This document shows, one piece after another, positions 33,740 through 44,269 of a stretch of DNA of 64,000 nt. Within the stretch, counting starts at the first letter, position 1. Every line of letters begins with the position of its first letter. The notes under the pieces are model-generated. The model made no database searches and was not told where the DNA came from. It saw only the letters and a list, made by a program, of their open reading frames with translations. Position numbers and translations under genes: made by a program. This DNA is from Nematopogon swammerdamellus (Eukaryota > Arthropoda > Insecta > Lepidoptera > Adelidae), in NCBI GenBank assembly GCA_946902875.1, contig OX336337.1, forward strand, positions 4,774,001 through 4,838,000. The letters are read 5' to 3'.

Positions 33740-34065
33740 AAGGATTGAGAAAGTAATGCTTCGGTGGATCAGTCATGTTGGATGAGTGGATGATGCTTGA
33801 ATGAACCAGGGACTGACGAAAGAAATTTATGGAGCGAAAGTGATTAGAAGCGTTGGGAAGGGTCGCCCTAGCTAGACGCACGTGCCTGGACCAGATCGGG
33901 CATGTGCTCAGAAAGGGCCAAGTGCTTTAGTGCCCGTATAACCAACGAGCGTGTATGAAGAACATTATGAGAGTGGAAAGGCGGCAGAGGTGTGCCAGGA
34001 TCGTGGCACGTGGAGATCCGTTGTCTCTGCCTACCCCGCTGGGAAACAGGCCTAACGCTATGTGT
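33740..34065 (+). pseudogene. RTE-like element C-terminal remnant
   Basis: MLRWISHVG, stop, VDDA, stop, then MNQGLTKEIYGAKVIRSVGK and, after frameshifts, AAEVCQDRGTWRSVVSAYPA then GKQA and stop: the typical end of an RTE-type polyprotein. Related copies at 16740-16995 and 45722-46000. Confidence 0.75.
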
Positions 34066-34365
34066 GTATGTAAAAATTTAAACTCCCTGAATATTCCGAG
34101 AGCCCCTTTATAATTCAGGATCCAAACGTCCTTTCCCACTATAACCGATCGTGGAAGCCCCCCTCCCCCCTCCAGACCGCGGCGGCTAACTCGGCCAAGG
34201 CTGAGAAGTGGGGCAAGGGCGCGCAGGTCCGCTTGACCGGCGCGGGCGGGTCGAGCTGCGTGGACCGGGCTGTTACTGTGTTGGCTAATGAGAAACTGAC
34301 CGACTGACCGACCGCCTATTCATTGGTATATACCACTGAATATCCCAATTCAGTGGTATCTTTTT

Positions 34366-34590
34366 TTTATGTAATCCGGTATGGGTGGCTGAGTCGGAGG
34401 GGCCAAAGCGCATGCTCCGACCAGCCAATATCACCTCCGAGAAGGTAGGTACCATACCGAAGACTTTCCTGGATTGCTGGCTATACTGGACTAGAGGAGA
34501 ACATAACCGAGGCTGCTATGCGGCCATCTTACATCCAGTACGGTGGTACCAACCCAGTCGGCTACAAATTTGAGCCTACCACCTAGTAAG
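34366..34590 (-). repeat. SINE-A, head-truncated
   Basis: Begins TTTTTTTATGTAATCCGGTA (tail complement), then GACCAGCCAATATCACCTCC, GGATTGCTGGCTATACTGGA and CCAGTACGGTGGTACCAACC. Confidence 0.8.
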
Positions 34591-34694
34591 GGGAGTAAGG
34601 GTAAGTAATCTACCTTATTAACGCGGCTCCGCTCATGTGAGGTTTGAATCGAAACAATATATGCCTTCTACTAAAGTTGGAAAGCTTATTCTTT

Positions 34695-34835
34695 TTTTAG
34701 GATTCGGTATCCATACGGAAACCTATTGCTAAGCCTTGAACGGTCACCCATCCAAGTTCTTACCGCGGCCAGGTGTGCTTATGATCGCGAACGACAGTCG
34801 ACGGATCGCACCGCTGAGCAAAGAGGCTGACAACC
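34695..34835 (-). repeat. 5S/tRNA-type head joined to the end of family E
   Basis: Read on the minus strand: CAGCCTCTTTGCTCAGCGGT, then AGAACTTGGATGGGTGACCG, then GCTTAGCAATAGGTTTCCGT and a short A-run. The first part is the SINE-B head; the last part is the end of the family E repeat. Confidence 0.6.
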
Positions 34836-34837
34836 AT

Positions 34838-35120
34838 CACGCTTTATCCCGACAATCGGCGTGAGCAGAGTAATCGGTGTTGTGCTGCAAGAACTCGGTT
34901 AAATTGCAGCACAACACCGGCCACCATGTTTAGCAAACTATTAGAATGATACAACTATCAGGGAGCCAGTTAGGGGCGAAGACCTTACTGCCTGGCTGGT
35001 CTGTCGCCCTTTAGCACGGCATCTTGTCCTTAACTCTTTAGTCGCATTTTACGATATGCACGTGGAGAGATGCAGTGTCTAGTGTCTACACATTTCAAGT
35101 ACCGTACCACACAGGGTACG
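34838..35120 (-). repeat. SINE-like family C copy
   Basis: CATCACGCTTTATCCCGACA, GTGAGCAGAGTAATCGGTGT, CACAACACCGGCCACCATG, then a CACGTGGAGAGATGCAGTG block with a small internal duplication of GTGTCTA. Confidence 0.75.
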
Positions 35121-35199
35121 GGGTTAATATGGAGGTTAAAATGGTATATATTATTTCCAATAAAATTCATTCGTACCTTGACGTATCCTGAAAATTACT

Positions 35200-35595
35200 T
35201 TTTTTTTTTATGGAAACTGGCACGGTTGGCTACACTACACATCACCTACAGCATCCGTGATGTCAGCCCATGACACCGGGCGCGAACTAGGTGCCATGTC
35301 AGTGCTACCCTTCATTTCATGTTAGCTACACTGAACTGGACGGAAAACACGAACCATTTACATAGCCGTTTCGACCGACGACGTTTCATTCAGTGCGGTG
35401 GTACCAATCCGGGCGGGATAAACCCTACCATCTAGTAAGGTAAGAAGGGAAGGGACCTACAGTTTTACGTGGAATCCGAACCGCGAACAGCCTCCAACGG
35501 TCGCGCGGTCACCCATCCAAGTACTGACCACGCTCAGGGTTGCTTAACAACAGTCGACCGACGCGACGGCACCACTGAGCTATACCGAGGCTGAC
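35200..35595 (-). repeat. SINE-B, full length, minus
   Basis: Tail complement TTTTTTTTTATGGAAACTGG at the left. At the right the minus strand reads CCTCGGTATAGCTCAGTGGT, TTGTTAAGCAACCCTGAGCG, GTCAGTACTTGGATGGGTGA and CGGTTCGGATTCCACG. This is the best-preserved composite head in the window. Confidence 0.85.
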
Positions 35596-35639
35596 AGTTA
35601 TCGACGACAGACGACAGACTATACTCGCTGACAGACGCC

Positions 35640-35905
35640 TACCAGAAACCGCCAACTCCGTTTATGATGATTTTACAGTAAGACGAAAAAATTATACCTC
35701 GATAAATAGACGCCCAATCAAACTACGAGGGAGCTGGAACGAATGTTAATTTTTCTTTGCGATTCACTCTGGATTGGACTGTGTTAGGAACATAATGTCT
35801 CAGCAGATAAGTGACAAATTTAATACTTTATTCGAAACAGTATAAAACTACTTTTTTTAGAGAAATGGATTTGGCGGGTTCTGGTAACTATACGACTCAT
35901 GTCTT
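35640..35905 (+). repeat. Duplicate of the repeat at 3452-3712
   Basis: TGATTTTACAGTAAGACGAA, TCGATAAATAGACGCCCAAT and TTTTTCTTTGCGATTCACTC recur in the same order as at 3470-3600. Confidence 0.8.
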
Positions 35906-36175
35906 ATTATAGTATTCTTATAAAGCACGCACGTAATACCACGTTATACCTTAATAAAACTAATTCCGAGAGTAAATAACGAGCCACATTTCGAACGTTC
36001 ATGATATGACGTCACACGATGTGCGTCAGAGTTATGACGCAAATGGACCAATGAAAATGTTATGGGGTAAAATGTGTAGGCAGGCAGTGTTGGTTGATAA
36101 GCTCATCGTCTGCGTGTGGCTCTGAGTGGGGAATAGATCGGTAAGTATTTTGTTGTTCTAATTAGGTAGGTATAT

Positions 36176-36227
36176 ACTATTTTTAGGATTCCGTACCCCG
36201 TACGGAAGCCATTACTAAGCCTACGCC

Positions 36228-36259
<32 letters not shown>

Positions 36260-36800
36260 GACCGTCCGTCCGTCCATCCGTCCGTCCGATCGCTGTATCT
36301 TTGGAAACGTATTAGGTTTTTAAATAATTTAAATTTTTCTTTTATGGAAACTGACACGGTTTGCTACAACATTGCAGACAGTACGCCTACACAGTACTTC
36401 CCTTCATTTGATGTCGGCTACACTGAACTGGGCGGAAAACACGAACTATTTACATAGCCGTATCAACCGACGACGTTTCATTCAGTGCGGTGGTATCAAC
36501 CCGGGAGGGATAAACCCTACCACCTAGTAATGTAAGAAGGGAAGGGACCTACAGCTTTACGTGGAATCCGAACCACGGTCAGCCTCTAACGGTCGAGCGG
36601 TCACCCATCCAAGTACTGACCGCGCCCAGGGTGCTAACAACAGTCAACCGACCGCACAGGTAGGCAGCGAGTTGAAATTTTCACAGAATACCTATGTGTT
36701 ATTTATTATGGCGGATATAAAAACAAATAATAAAAAATATAAAAAGTTAAATATTAAGGGGAGTACCACAGAAATCCTTCTCTGATCTGTGGGGAGTACC
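36176..36800 (+). repeat. Family E repeat split by a SINE-B insertion (36346-36657)
   Basis: The left part TTTTTAGGATTCCGTACCCC and a (CTGT)n tract, and the right part TTATTTATTATGGCGGATAT, are contiguous in the copies at 57114 and 5100. Here they are separated by a minus-strand SINE-B beginning CTTTTATGGAAACTGACACG. Confidence 0.75.
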
Positions 36801-36879
36801 CATCTCATAAAAGAAACATTTTTTTTCAACGTGTTTTGTTTGTGGTGCCGAAAACCACTGCATAGTGCATGCTAGGAAT

Positions 36880-37070
36880 ATCGCTACGTGATATGGTGCG
36901 TAACGAGGCAATCCGCCTACGCACCAAAGTAGTCGATATTCGACACTAGGTGGCTAAGCACAAGTGGCAGTGGGCTGGAAGAGACGACGACCGTTTGCGT
37001 AACCGCGTCCTACACTGGCGGCGGCCGTGGGCAGGAAAATGGAACGTGGGAAGACCACCCGTCATGCAAT
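36880..37070 (+). pseudogene. RTE-like reverse transcriptase C-terminal fragment
   Basis: VRNEAIRLRTKVVDIRH, stop, VAKHKWQWAGRDDDRLRNRV, then GKWNVGRPPV: the ISKLKWQWAGH...GRPP region at the end of many RTE-type elements. Immediately followed by a SINE-A fragment (37071-37165). Confidence 0.7.
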
Positions 37071-37249
37071 CCGGTATGGCTGAGTCAAAGGGATTGCTGG
37101 CGATACAGCCTTCTATGCGTGGCAATCTTTCGTGGCAGTACCTACGGTTCGGTGGTGGTAAGGCCTCTAATCCACGACAAGAATTTCTGCCGGTACGTTA
37201 TATCCGCCGGACCGGGCGCCAAAACGTGGACACTTTTCCACGACACGGT

Positions 37250-37830
37250 ACGTAGACGGCGAGCCGGAAAGGCGGCCGCGTCGCGGCCATTCGTAGCTTG
37301 TTTGCTTTGCTGTGCAAACGTATCATGGATAACGAAGTTATGATGGCGTTGTACTATTTATTTTTATCGAAAATAAAAGAAAATACCTAAAAAGCTACGA
37401 AAGCATAGATACTGGGTGCATGCTTTGTTCAGAGACCGGTTCATATTTGGGGCATGGAACACATTATTTGATATTTTAAGGAAAGATGAAACAAAAATCT
37501 TTAACTACTTCCGAATGTCAAAGTGCAGTTTTGTTAAGTTACTTGGCCTTTTAAACGAAAGTTTAAAACATGAAAACACTAACTGAAAATAAAAGAGCGC
37601 GCTCTAGACGCCTCGACCGGGACGGCAGAACCGCCGGGTCGTGGATAGACAAGCATGACAAAACGTGTCCCACTGGACGCCCGGCGCGCGTGCCGTCTCC
37701 GGCGGACGGCGCGCCGGCTCTACAGTGAGTCGCCGGAGTGTATCTCGGTACCGTGTCCGGCCCATCCGCAGTCTACGAACGCACCGGTTAGTGGAAAAGC
37801 TCTCATAGAAGAGCATGTATCACTGCTCGC
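37250..37830. other. GC-rich segment of unknown origin (37600-37830)
   Basis: The stretch 37600-37830 is clearly GC-rich and is open on both strands, including a minus frame with CVRRLRMGRTRYRDTLRRLT. No family is recognised. It may be a retroelement piece. Left of it the DNA is AT-rich with no signal. Confidence 0.35.
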
Positions 37831-37935
37831 CCGGTTTATTTACCGGAACGGCGAACGGCAGAAATGTTTGTCGTGGATTAGAGGTCTAACAACCCAGTAC
37901 CAATCGGCTACAATTTGAGACTACCACCTATGGTA

Positions 37936-38101
37936 CCGCACCCGGCAGAAAATAATGTGCATCGAGCTTTAGAAAGGGACCATCCGGGTGTAGAGCGTCG
38001 TCCCTGTCGCACGAACTTGCATACGTCTCTGTGCGACAGAGACGACGCTCTACAACCGGATTGTCTCTTTCTTAAGCTCGACGTACATTATTTTCCTATA
38101 G
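37936..38101. mobile_element. TA-flanked foldback MITE (copy 2)
   Basis: Left arm ACCCGGCAGAAAATAATGTG, ATCGAGCTTTAGAAAGGGAC; right arm complementary, with the central hairpin CGTCTCTGTGCGACAGAGAC. TA flanks at 37934 and 38102. It is inserted right at the edge of a LINE fragment. Confidence 0.85.
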
Positions 38102-38104
38102 TAC

Positions 38105-38715
38105 AAAAACACAGATTAGGCCGGTGATGGAGTACTGCAGTCACATCTGGGAGGGTAGTCCCCATTATCTGCTTGCGTCCTTGGACTCGATTCAGCGCCG
38201 AGCCATCCGTCTTGTTGGTGACCCGAAACTTACAGATGGTCTGGAGTCTTTGAGTCACAGACGATTTTTGGGTTCGCTTAGTCTGTTTTACAGATACTAT
38301 CACGGACGCTGCTCTGTGGAACTAGCATCCCTTATTCCCTGTCACACGTCCTATCTCCGCATGACTCGTCGCAGAGAGACTCAGAACCCTTTTGTTTTTG
38401 ACATTGGACTTTTGAGAACCCATCGGTTCTCTAAATCGTTTCTTTGTCGCACCGCTAGAGTATGGAACTGTCTTCCGGCGAGTGTATTTCTTGAATCCTT
38501 TAACCTGGGTGTCTTGAAGCGTCGTCGTATTCAGCCTATAGCCTATAGCTATATCGCTAGACAGCCTAGCAACAGTCCGCAAATCTGCTGGCATGGCACC
38601 TAACTGAGTGTGGTTTCGCGAGGAGAGGTGATTTTGGCTCTGTCGACTGCACCATTGGTCTCTCGGCACAGCCACCCATGCTGGTTTACACAAAAGCTAT
38701 TTTATAATAAATAGT
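38105..38715 (+). pseudogene. LINE reverse transcriptase C terminus, open frame
   Basis: An uninterrupted frame to the stop at 38603: [80 protein letters not shown]. This is the C-terminal ~166 residues of a jockey/CR1-type polyprotein with its 3' UTR. It is truncated at the 5' side where the foldback MITE sits, so not functional, but it is the least decayed LINE copy in the window. Confidence 0.8.
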
Positions 38716-38761
38716 TAAGTTTGGATGTACGGAAGAGATTTGTGGACTGCTGCTGAAGGGA

Positions 38762-38866
38762 AATGAAGGGAAGCACGGTGCCATACCTAGTTCAAACGGT
38801 GTTATGGGCTGACATCACAGATGTTGTAGGTGATGCAGCCAACCGTGTCAGTTTCCATAAAAAACA
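38762..38866 (+). repeat. SINE-B 3' fragment
   Basis: TGTTATGGGCTGACATCACA, GATGTTGTAGGTGATGCAGC and a CAGTTTCCATAAAAAAC tail. Confidence 0.8.
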
Positions 38867-39132
38867 TTTCTACAGGTCCGATTTGATCACATACCTACGC
38901 TTGGTTTCTGATTCAGTTCTGATTAAGTGCATGCAAGCAGGAAGTCCTAATCAATATTATCGAATATTCGAAGTCTTATAACGGGATTTCGATCCAGAAT
39001 CATAAAAGCCTGTTAAGTGCGAACCTTGTTCAGACACAGAGGGTTCTGTAGCCATTTTCGTCTCGCACGCATAGCGAGTGCCCGCAACGATCTCGCGCCG
39101 CAGTCCATTAGAATGTTATTTTCTGTTTTCTG

Positions 39133-39605
39133 TATGACCGTCAATATACAGAATGTTAAAACGGCGAGTACATTAATTTCGCCAGCGCAATCCTCATGTT
39201 TTTCCTAGACAAAAAAGCTAACGAAGTTTTTCTCTAAAGTGTCTAGTTTTCGAGATATGATTTTTTTAAGTGTATGTTTTCGTCTAGTGTAGTTTAACGC
39301 GTGGTTGCCGCTCCGCACCCTCCGCCTGCCAACCTCCAGTCCTCCACTCACAAAGCTAACCCCCGGCCCTCCCGCCAACACCTCCGAAGGAGGGGCTCAT
39401 GTCTCACCCGCTCTTCCCCCCTCCGCGACGCCCGGTTGTCATTAGATCATTTTTACAATAAAATAATCAATTATTTTGTATGAAAACTGTAACTTTTTAT
39501 TTAAAGGAAATTCAGAAAAAAGTTGTTTGACTTTTTTGTTACTCTTGATCCCAATTATAATTTCCTAAATTTAATGTACTCGCCGTTGTTACACCCTGTA
39601 TATAC
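39133..39605. mobile_element. TIR element, ACGGCGAGTACATTAA ends
   Basis: Left ATATACAGAATGTTAAAACG then GCGAGTACATTAATT; right AATGTACTCGCCGTTGTTAC then ACCCTGTATATAC, an imperfect inverted pair of about 40 bases. Non-coding interior of about 400 bases. Confidence 0.6.
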
Positions 39606-41739
39606 TTCAAAATAGTTTTCATGCCGTAAGGACTAAATTAATATATTTATTTAATATTTTTTTTTCATTTATTGAGCTCCACTTTTCGTAGTAATCAGCT
39701 CGAACAGCGAGTGTGACAGACAGACAGACTGGCGGACGGACGGACAGACGGACACACGCCTGACCGAATTAATAAGAGTCCCGCCAGCGCGTGTCGCTGG
39801 CTATGGCAACCTAAAACTGTCCGTCAGTTGAGAGATAAACCGTAGATGGAATCAGTTACTAATTCCATCTACAGATTTATATTTTACTACAGATTTATTT
39901 ACAGAATAAGTATTTATAGGAGTGGTTAAATATTTTGCAGACCTTCGCGAAAATGTTGACCTTCAAAATCACCTCCTGTAAACGCGACCACTACTGTGTA
40001 GATGCTAGCCTGTTATACCATGCTCCGGGCTGAAATGACAAGGTGCCATATCAGGGTATATCAAGAACCTACCTAAGTATAATAATTCTATACTGCCTGA
40101 GATAATAGTCCAAATAAACCAATGAATGTGGACTAACGAAGAAATCTAACTGAAACAGAAGTATCTTGAAAAACCGGTCTACTCACATACAGCCCGCATC
40201 GTCTTCAACAAAAGTCACAGACTTCTATAAATCACTAACAAACTGATGATAATAACTGCTCTCGTTTCTGGGCAAGTCTCTATCGAGCGTCCAACGAAGA
40301 GCATCGCGCTACATGGTTTGTAGTCCCAAAACTGCACTGCTCCGATCGTTCCAGGCCCCCTGAGCAAGGAGAGGGCGTAGTAATTTATGCGCACGCGTAT
40401 TGCGAAGCCCGCAGCTAGAGCGACACATGCGCACGACGAACCAACTCGCCATCCGTCGATAAACGCAGTCTTACCACACGCATCCGCGAGTATTTTCACC
40501 ATTATTCTGTCCCTTTCTTGCGCCATGAAAATTCTGTATGATTAACTGGGACAGGGCATCAGAAACTATATGAGATTCATCGCGTACATAATAAATAGGA
40601 GTTTGTAAAAGAATTGATAGTGAATACAACACCCTGTCTTCCGGTTTGTATTTAGAACTGATAACAAAACTCGTTACAATGAGGCTTCACTAATGGTAGT
40701 TAGATTGCGTTCAATACATCGCACCGGTTACCATAGTAGGTACATTAGGAACGATCGCGTTTTTATTGGGTGAACATAGAACCTTGTCGCATTACAAAAA
40801 CATGCATTATCTCTCGCTGTGTGTAATTTCAGAGAGTCGGATGTGAAACTAGTACATTTGACAAAGTTCTAAAAGTGAATCAGCCTTTTCAGAATCGATC
40901 GTTCGTTACATATGTAGCGGAAAAACTATATAGAGCCTACTTTCAACAGTTGATGGCAGCAAGGTCACGTCCGATATTGAATTTTCCTGTTGCTATACAG
41001 ACAGGGTACGTACCTACGGTGTACAGTTATAGGTCGATCGACTAGACAGGGATGATGGCAGGTATGCGTGTAATAGGGTTGGTTAGATAGATGGGTTAGG
41101 TACATATATGTTCTTACACAATAAAATACATTAGATAGTCATTAGATCCTAGGAGCCACAAAACAGTACGCCTTAGGATTAGGGCATTTTTATAATTAAT
41201 TCAGTAGGTAGTTAAATTTAAATTAAGAGGGACATGCAAATAAATACCAACGGGTTCCTTCATTGTGTTTGTTGTTTGAGACATTAGACATTGTGCATTA
41301 GTATTTTCAACTTCCCCATAGCCATAGTGTCAGAAGAAACGTTATATGTTATGTGACCATTGATGTAAGTGCCAGATTCCTCACAAGATTATTCTTCAAC
41401 ATTATTCTTAAGCCCTAAGTTGGTGTTGAAATAGGTACCGGCCGTGAAGCTGCGTTCAGCTTTGATAAAGTAGTTATCTAATATGGCTATTTGAACGCTA
41501 CTTTTATCGTGTCAACACTGCTCACTTTGACGTCGGCATTCAATGAAAGTGGACTTGTTTCCCTTTGATCGTGCCGGCTACACTGAACTGAACGGCCTAA
41601 ATTTCACTTCACAAGTTTTGTTGAATAAATCAACGTAAATGCGAGTACCTAAGATAACTTAACTTCATGTTTATACCTAGTAGGTAGTACCTACATACCT
41701 ACCTACGTCTAGCAATCTAGCAATTGCCACCACAGAACA
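39606..41739. other. AT-rich intergenic DNA, little recognised
   Basis: Contains a GACAGACAGACA/GGACGGACGG run at 39712-39760, the unassigned ORF at 40215-40526 and a SINE-B scrap near 41560-41600 (CGTGCCGGCTACACTGAACT). Otherwise no supported feature. Confidence 0.5.
40215..40526 (-). CDS. Unassigned 103-codon ORF
   Basis: Open frame starting MAQERDRIMVKILADACG in a locally GC-richer patch. A GTAAGA donor-like site falls after codon 18, so it may be a small exon, or it may be chance. No domain is recognised and no partner exon was found. Confidence 0.15.
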   Translation of the reverse strand: MAQERDRIMVKILADACGKTAFIDGWRVGSSCACVALAAGFAIRVRINYYALSLLRGPGTIGAVQFWDYKPCSAMLFVGRSIETCPETRAVIIISLLVIYRSL

Positions 41740-44127
41740 ATATATCGAGGGCTTACTTCAAGAATGCATTAAGTCAGAAAAAGTAGTTTTGAGATAATCA
41801 AGATTTAAAGATTACAAAATAAAAATAAAAAAATGTACTTATACTTTCAATATCAGTATTATGTACCGAGATTTATTATCTATCGAGGTTAAAAATGTTA
41901 TTAAAGAAAAAAATTATATGTTAACACAATACCACGTTTTATTCAAAAGTTTAGGAGAAGGTACTGACTTAGTGTATTTTGTTTGATGATTAATTTTGCA
42001 GTAAAATAAAAATACTGTGTTAAGTCTTATAGTCATTTAATGAAAAAGACAGTTGTTGTTGGTGCTTTGGTTTGGGGTTGGCTCTAGGCCTGCAAACTAG
42101 TCCCGCTTGGTCACCTTGTGAAAAACCCCGCGATCTCCAGCTACCCCAGCCAGGCTATGTCATGGAATGCCTTTCATGGAAGAAAGCCACAATTCGACTG
42201 GGGCGTCTACAGACCGCTGCAACGGAAGATGGAGAACGGAGTACGTCCCTTCGTTGGTTGTCAAACACACTGCACTCCAACAAAACATGCTCGGTCATTT
42301 CATTCGTCGCCAAACATCCCCTGCACGGTGGACTATCCGTATTACCCACGGTGTGTAGATGTTTATTTAGTGAACAGTGGCCGCTCATAAGACCAACGGC
42401 TATTCTCAGCTTAGCCCGGGCCAGATTGACAAGCTTCAGAGTCAGCCTTCGGTCTGGTTTAGGAAGAGCAGCTCTCGACTGTCTGCACTCTACGAGGCCC
42501 TTCCATCTGTCCCTCTGTTTCCGTGATGTCGACGCGTCGTGATTATCACGGGTTCCGCTCCTTTGAGTATAGTTCTGGAGCCTCTTCGAGCGAAGTCATC
42601 AGAACTGTCATTTCTGTCGTCATCGTTGTGGCCTTTTATCCACTGGAGGATCACCTTGTTATTATTACCTCAAACCTTCTCCAGGGCACCTACTTACACC
42701 TCTTGCTCTTCAGTGACATAAGAGTCGCTGCGCTGTCTGAGAGTATCTCTGTACTCTCTGTACTCGCCGAGCATGTTTTGTTGTAGTGCAGTATGCTTGA
42801 CATACGCCCATCTCAGTCCCAGCGGTTGCCGCTTGTAGCACCCCGATTACTTCCATTTGGAAAACTGTTGAGTGTGCACCAACTCTTACTGATCTATTAA
42901 TGTTCAGCTCCCATGAGAAAATGCCCGCACCGGTCCAACTGCTTGTCTGTGACTCGTCTGTGAAGATTCTTAGTTCCGTCTCACTAGATGGGCCGGGGGT
43001 TGGTCCTTAATAAGGGTAGTTCACTGCACACCGTGTGCAGGACACTTGTGTGCTTTACCGGTTCGCCCCCTTTTCATAATCCTAGTACCTTGAGTCTGAA
43101 GCGAACGCCGCTGCCTCCTGTTTGACACATAGGTCCAGCGTTGAGACAGAGTATGGCTTCAGTGGTGGCCGTGGGCTTAGCGCATACAATCCGTAATATC
43201 CTTGGAGGTAAGCCTCTGCAGCTTCTCTAATTGCATCGTTGATTAAAAAACCAGTTTTACGGGCAGTATTAGAATTTTTCAGTGAATTACAATGATGGTT
43301 GCTACTAAACTAGTTGTGTTGATCTTCTTCTATCAATCACGATTACCAGAGTGAAAACGCTTCCTTCATTTTGCTAAAAAAAAACTTTTTTAACTAGATA
43401 ACCTCAAATTACAATAGCTCACTAACAAATTCACTCAGCGAATGCTTGAGGTGTCATCCACGATTCAGTATTGCAAGTACACAATTCTAATTTATGTCGA
43501 TTTAATGCATCGGCCAGTGTAGTTGTTAACAACAACCACTTCAAGTAATATCGCCAAGAATACATTAAGTCCGACTTAGTGCTTTTGGCAGTACGTTTTT
43601 GACGACGTTTCTAAAAATCCCATCTTCGTAAATGCACTAAGTGACTTAATGTCTTTTTGAAAATGATTTCGTTAAGTCCCAGTAAGCCAAAACCGCAACA
43701 TGAAATGCATTAAGTCACTTAATGCTTTTTTGTAGAATAGTATTCTACCACGAATTATCGAAATTGTATTTTTGAAATAACACTAAGTAGACTTAATGCA
43801 TTCCAGAAGAATAACTTTTTGCGATTCACATAAAAAACATTTACAGTAAGGCACTAAATTGTACTTAGTGTATTTACGTTGACTATAATTTCAACAATAA
43901 TCAGAACTTAGTGCCATTCTATTCGAATCATGTCATTTAGTGCTTTTTGCTTGTACAAAGTAGTGATATTATGACTTAATGCTATAGCTATCTTTGGATC
44001 TCGTCAGTGTACGACTAAGTGTGTTTTTGAAGAATGTGGCGCAAAAAATTATGAACAAAACTGTATAATTAAGTCAAAATCGAATTTTTTTGACATAGTG
44101 CATTATTGAAGTAAGCCCTCGATATAT
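41740..44127. mobile_element. 2.4-kb TIR element with subterminal motifs and a LINE insert
   Basis: Ends ATATATCGAGGGCTTACTTC and GAAGTAAGCCCTCGATATAT are exact complements. Inside both ends the motif (A/G)CATTAAGTC or GCACTAAGT and its complements recur, about a dozen times at 43560-44100 and three times at 41770-42030. The central 42080-43150 is a minus-strand retroelement fragment. No transposase was found, so this copy is non-autonomous. Superfamily unknown. Confidence 0.75.
42080..43150 (-). pseudogene. Non-LTR retroelement RNase H and C-terminal fragment
   Basis: Minus strand: SSETELRIFTDESQTSSWTG then AGIFSWELNINRSVRVGAHS is an RNase H domain whose first catalytic block is TDES where DGS is usual. 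Further on, MSGHCSLNKHLHTVGNTDSP, CRGCLATNEMTEHVLLEC is the typical CCHC-like end of jockey/R1-type polyproteins. Frameshifts separate the parts. Confidence 0.75.
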
Positions 44128-44269
44128 GTATATCTTGTTTCCACGATGTAGGAAAAGTGCTTGTCTCCAATCCGTGCTCCAATCGCAAATCGACAACAGA
44201 AGAGCTTTCGCGCGGTTTTCATATTTTGCCGCCTGTGATTTAATTTTTCTTTAGGTGCGTTCGCAATGT

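Noticed and set aside
35480..35595. 5S rRNA gene
   Set aside because: Only the internal promoter part is 5S-like, flanked by tRNA-like boxes. No complete 120-base 5S molecule is present.
38124..38603. Host gene of 159 codons
   Set aside because: The motifs MEYCSHIWEG and [10 protein letters not shown] identify the C terminus of a LINE polyprotein.
42072..42542. Plus-strand 156-codon ORF
   Set aside because: Antisense to the recognisable RNase H/C-terminal retroelement fragment on the minus strand.
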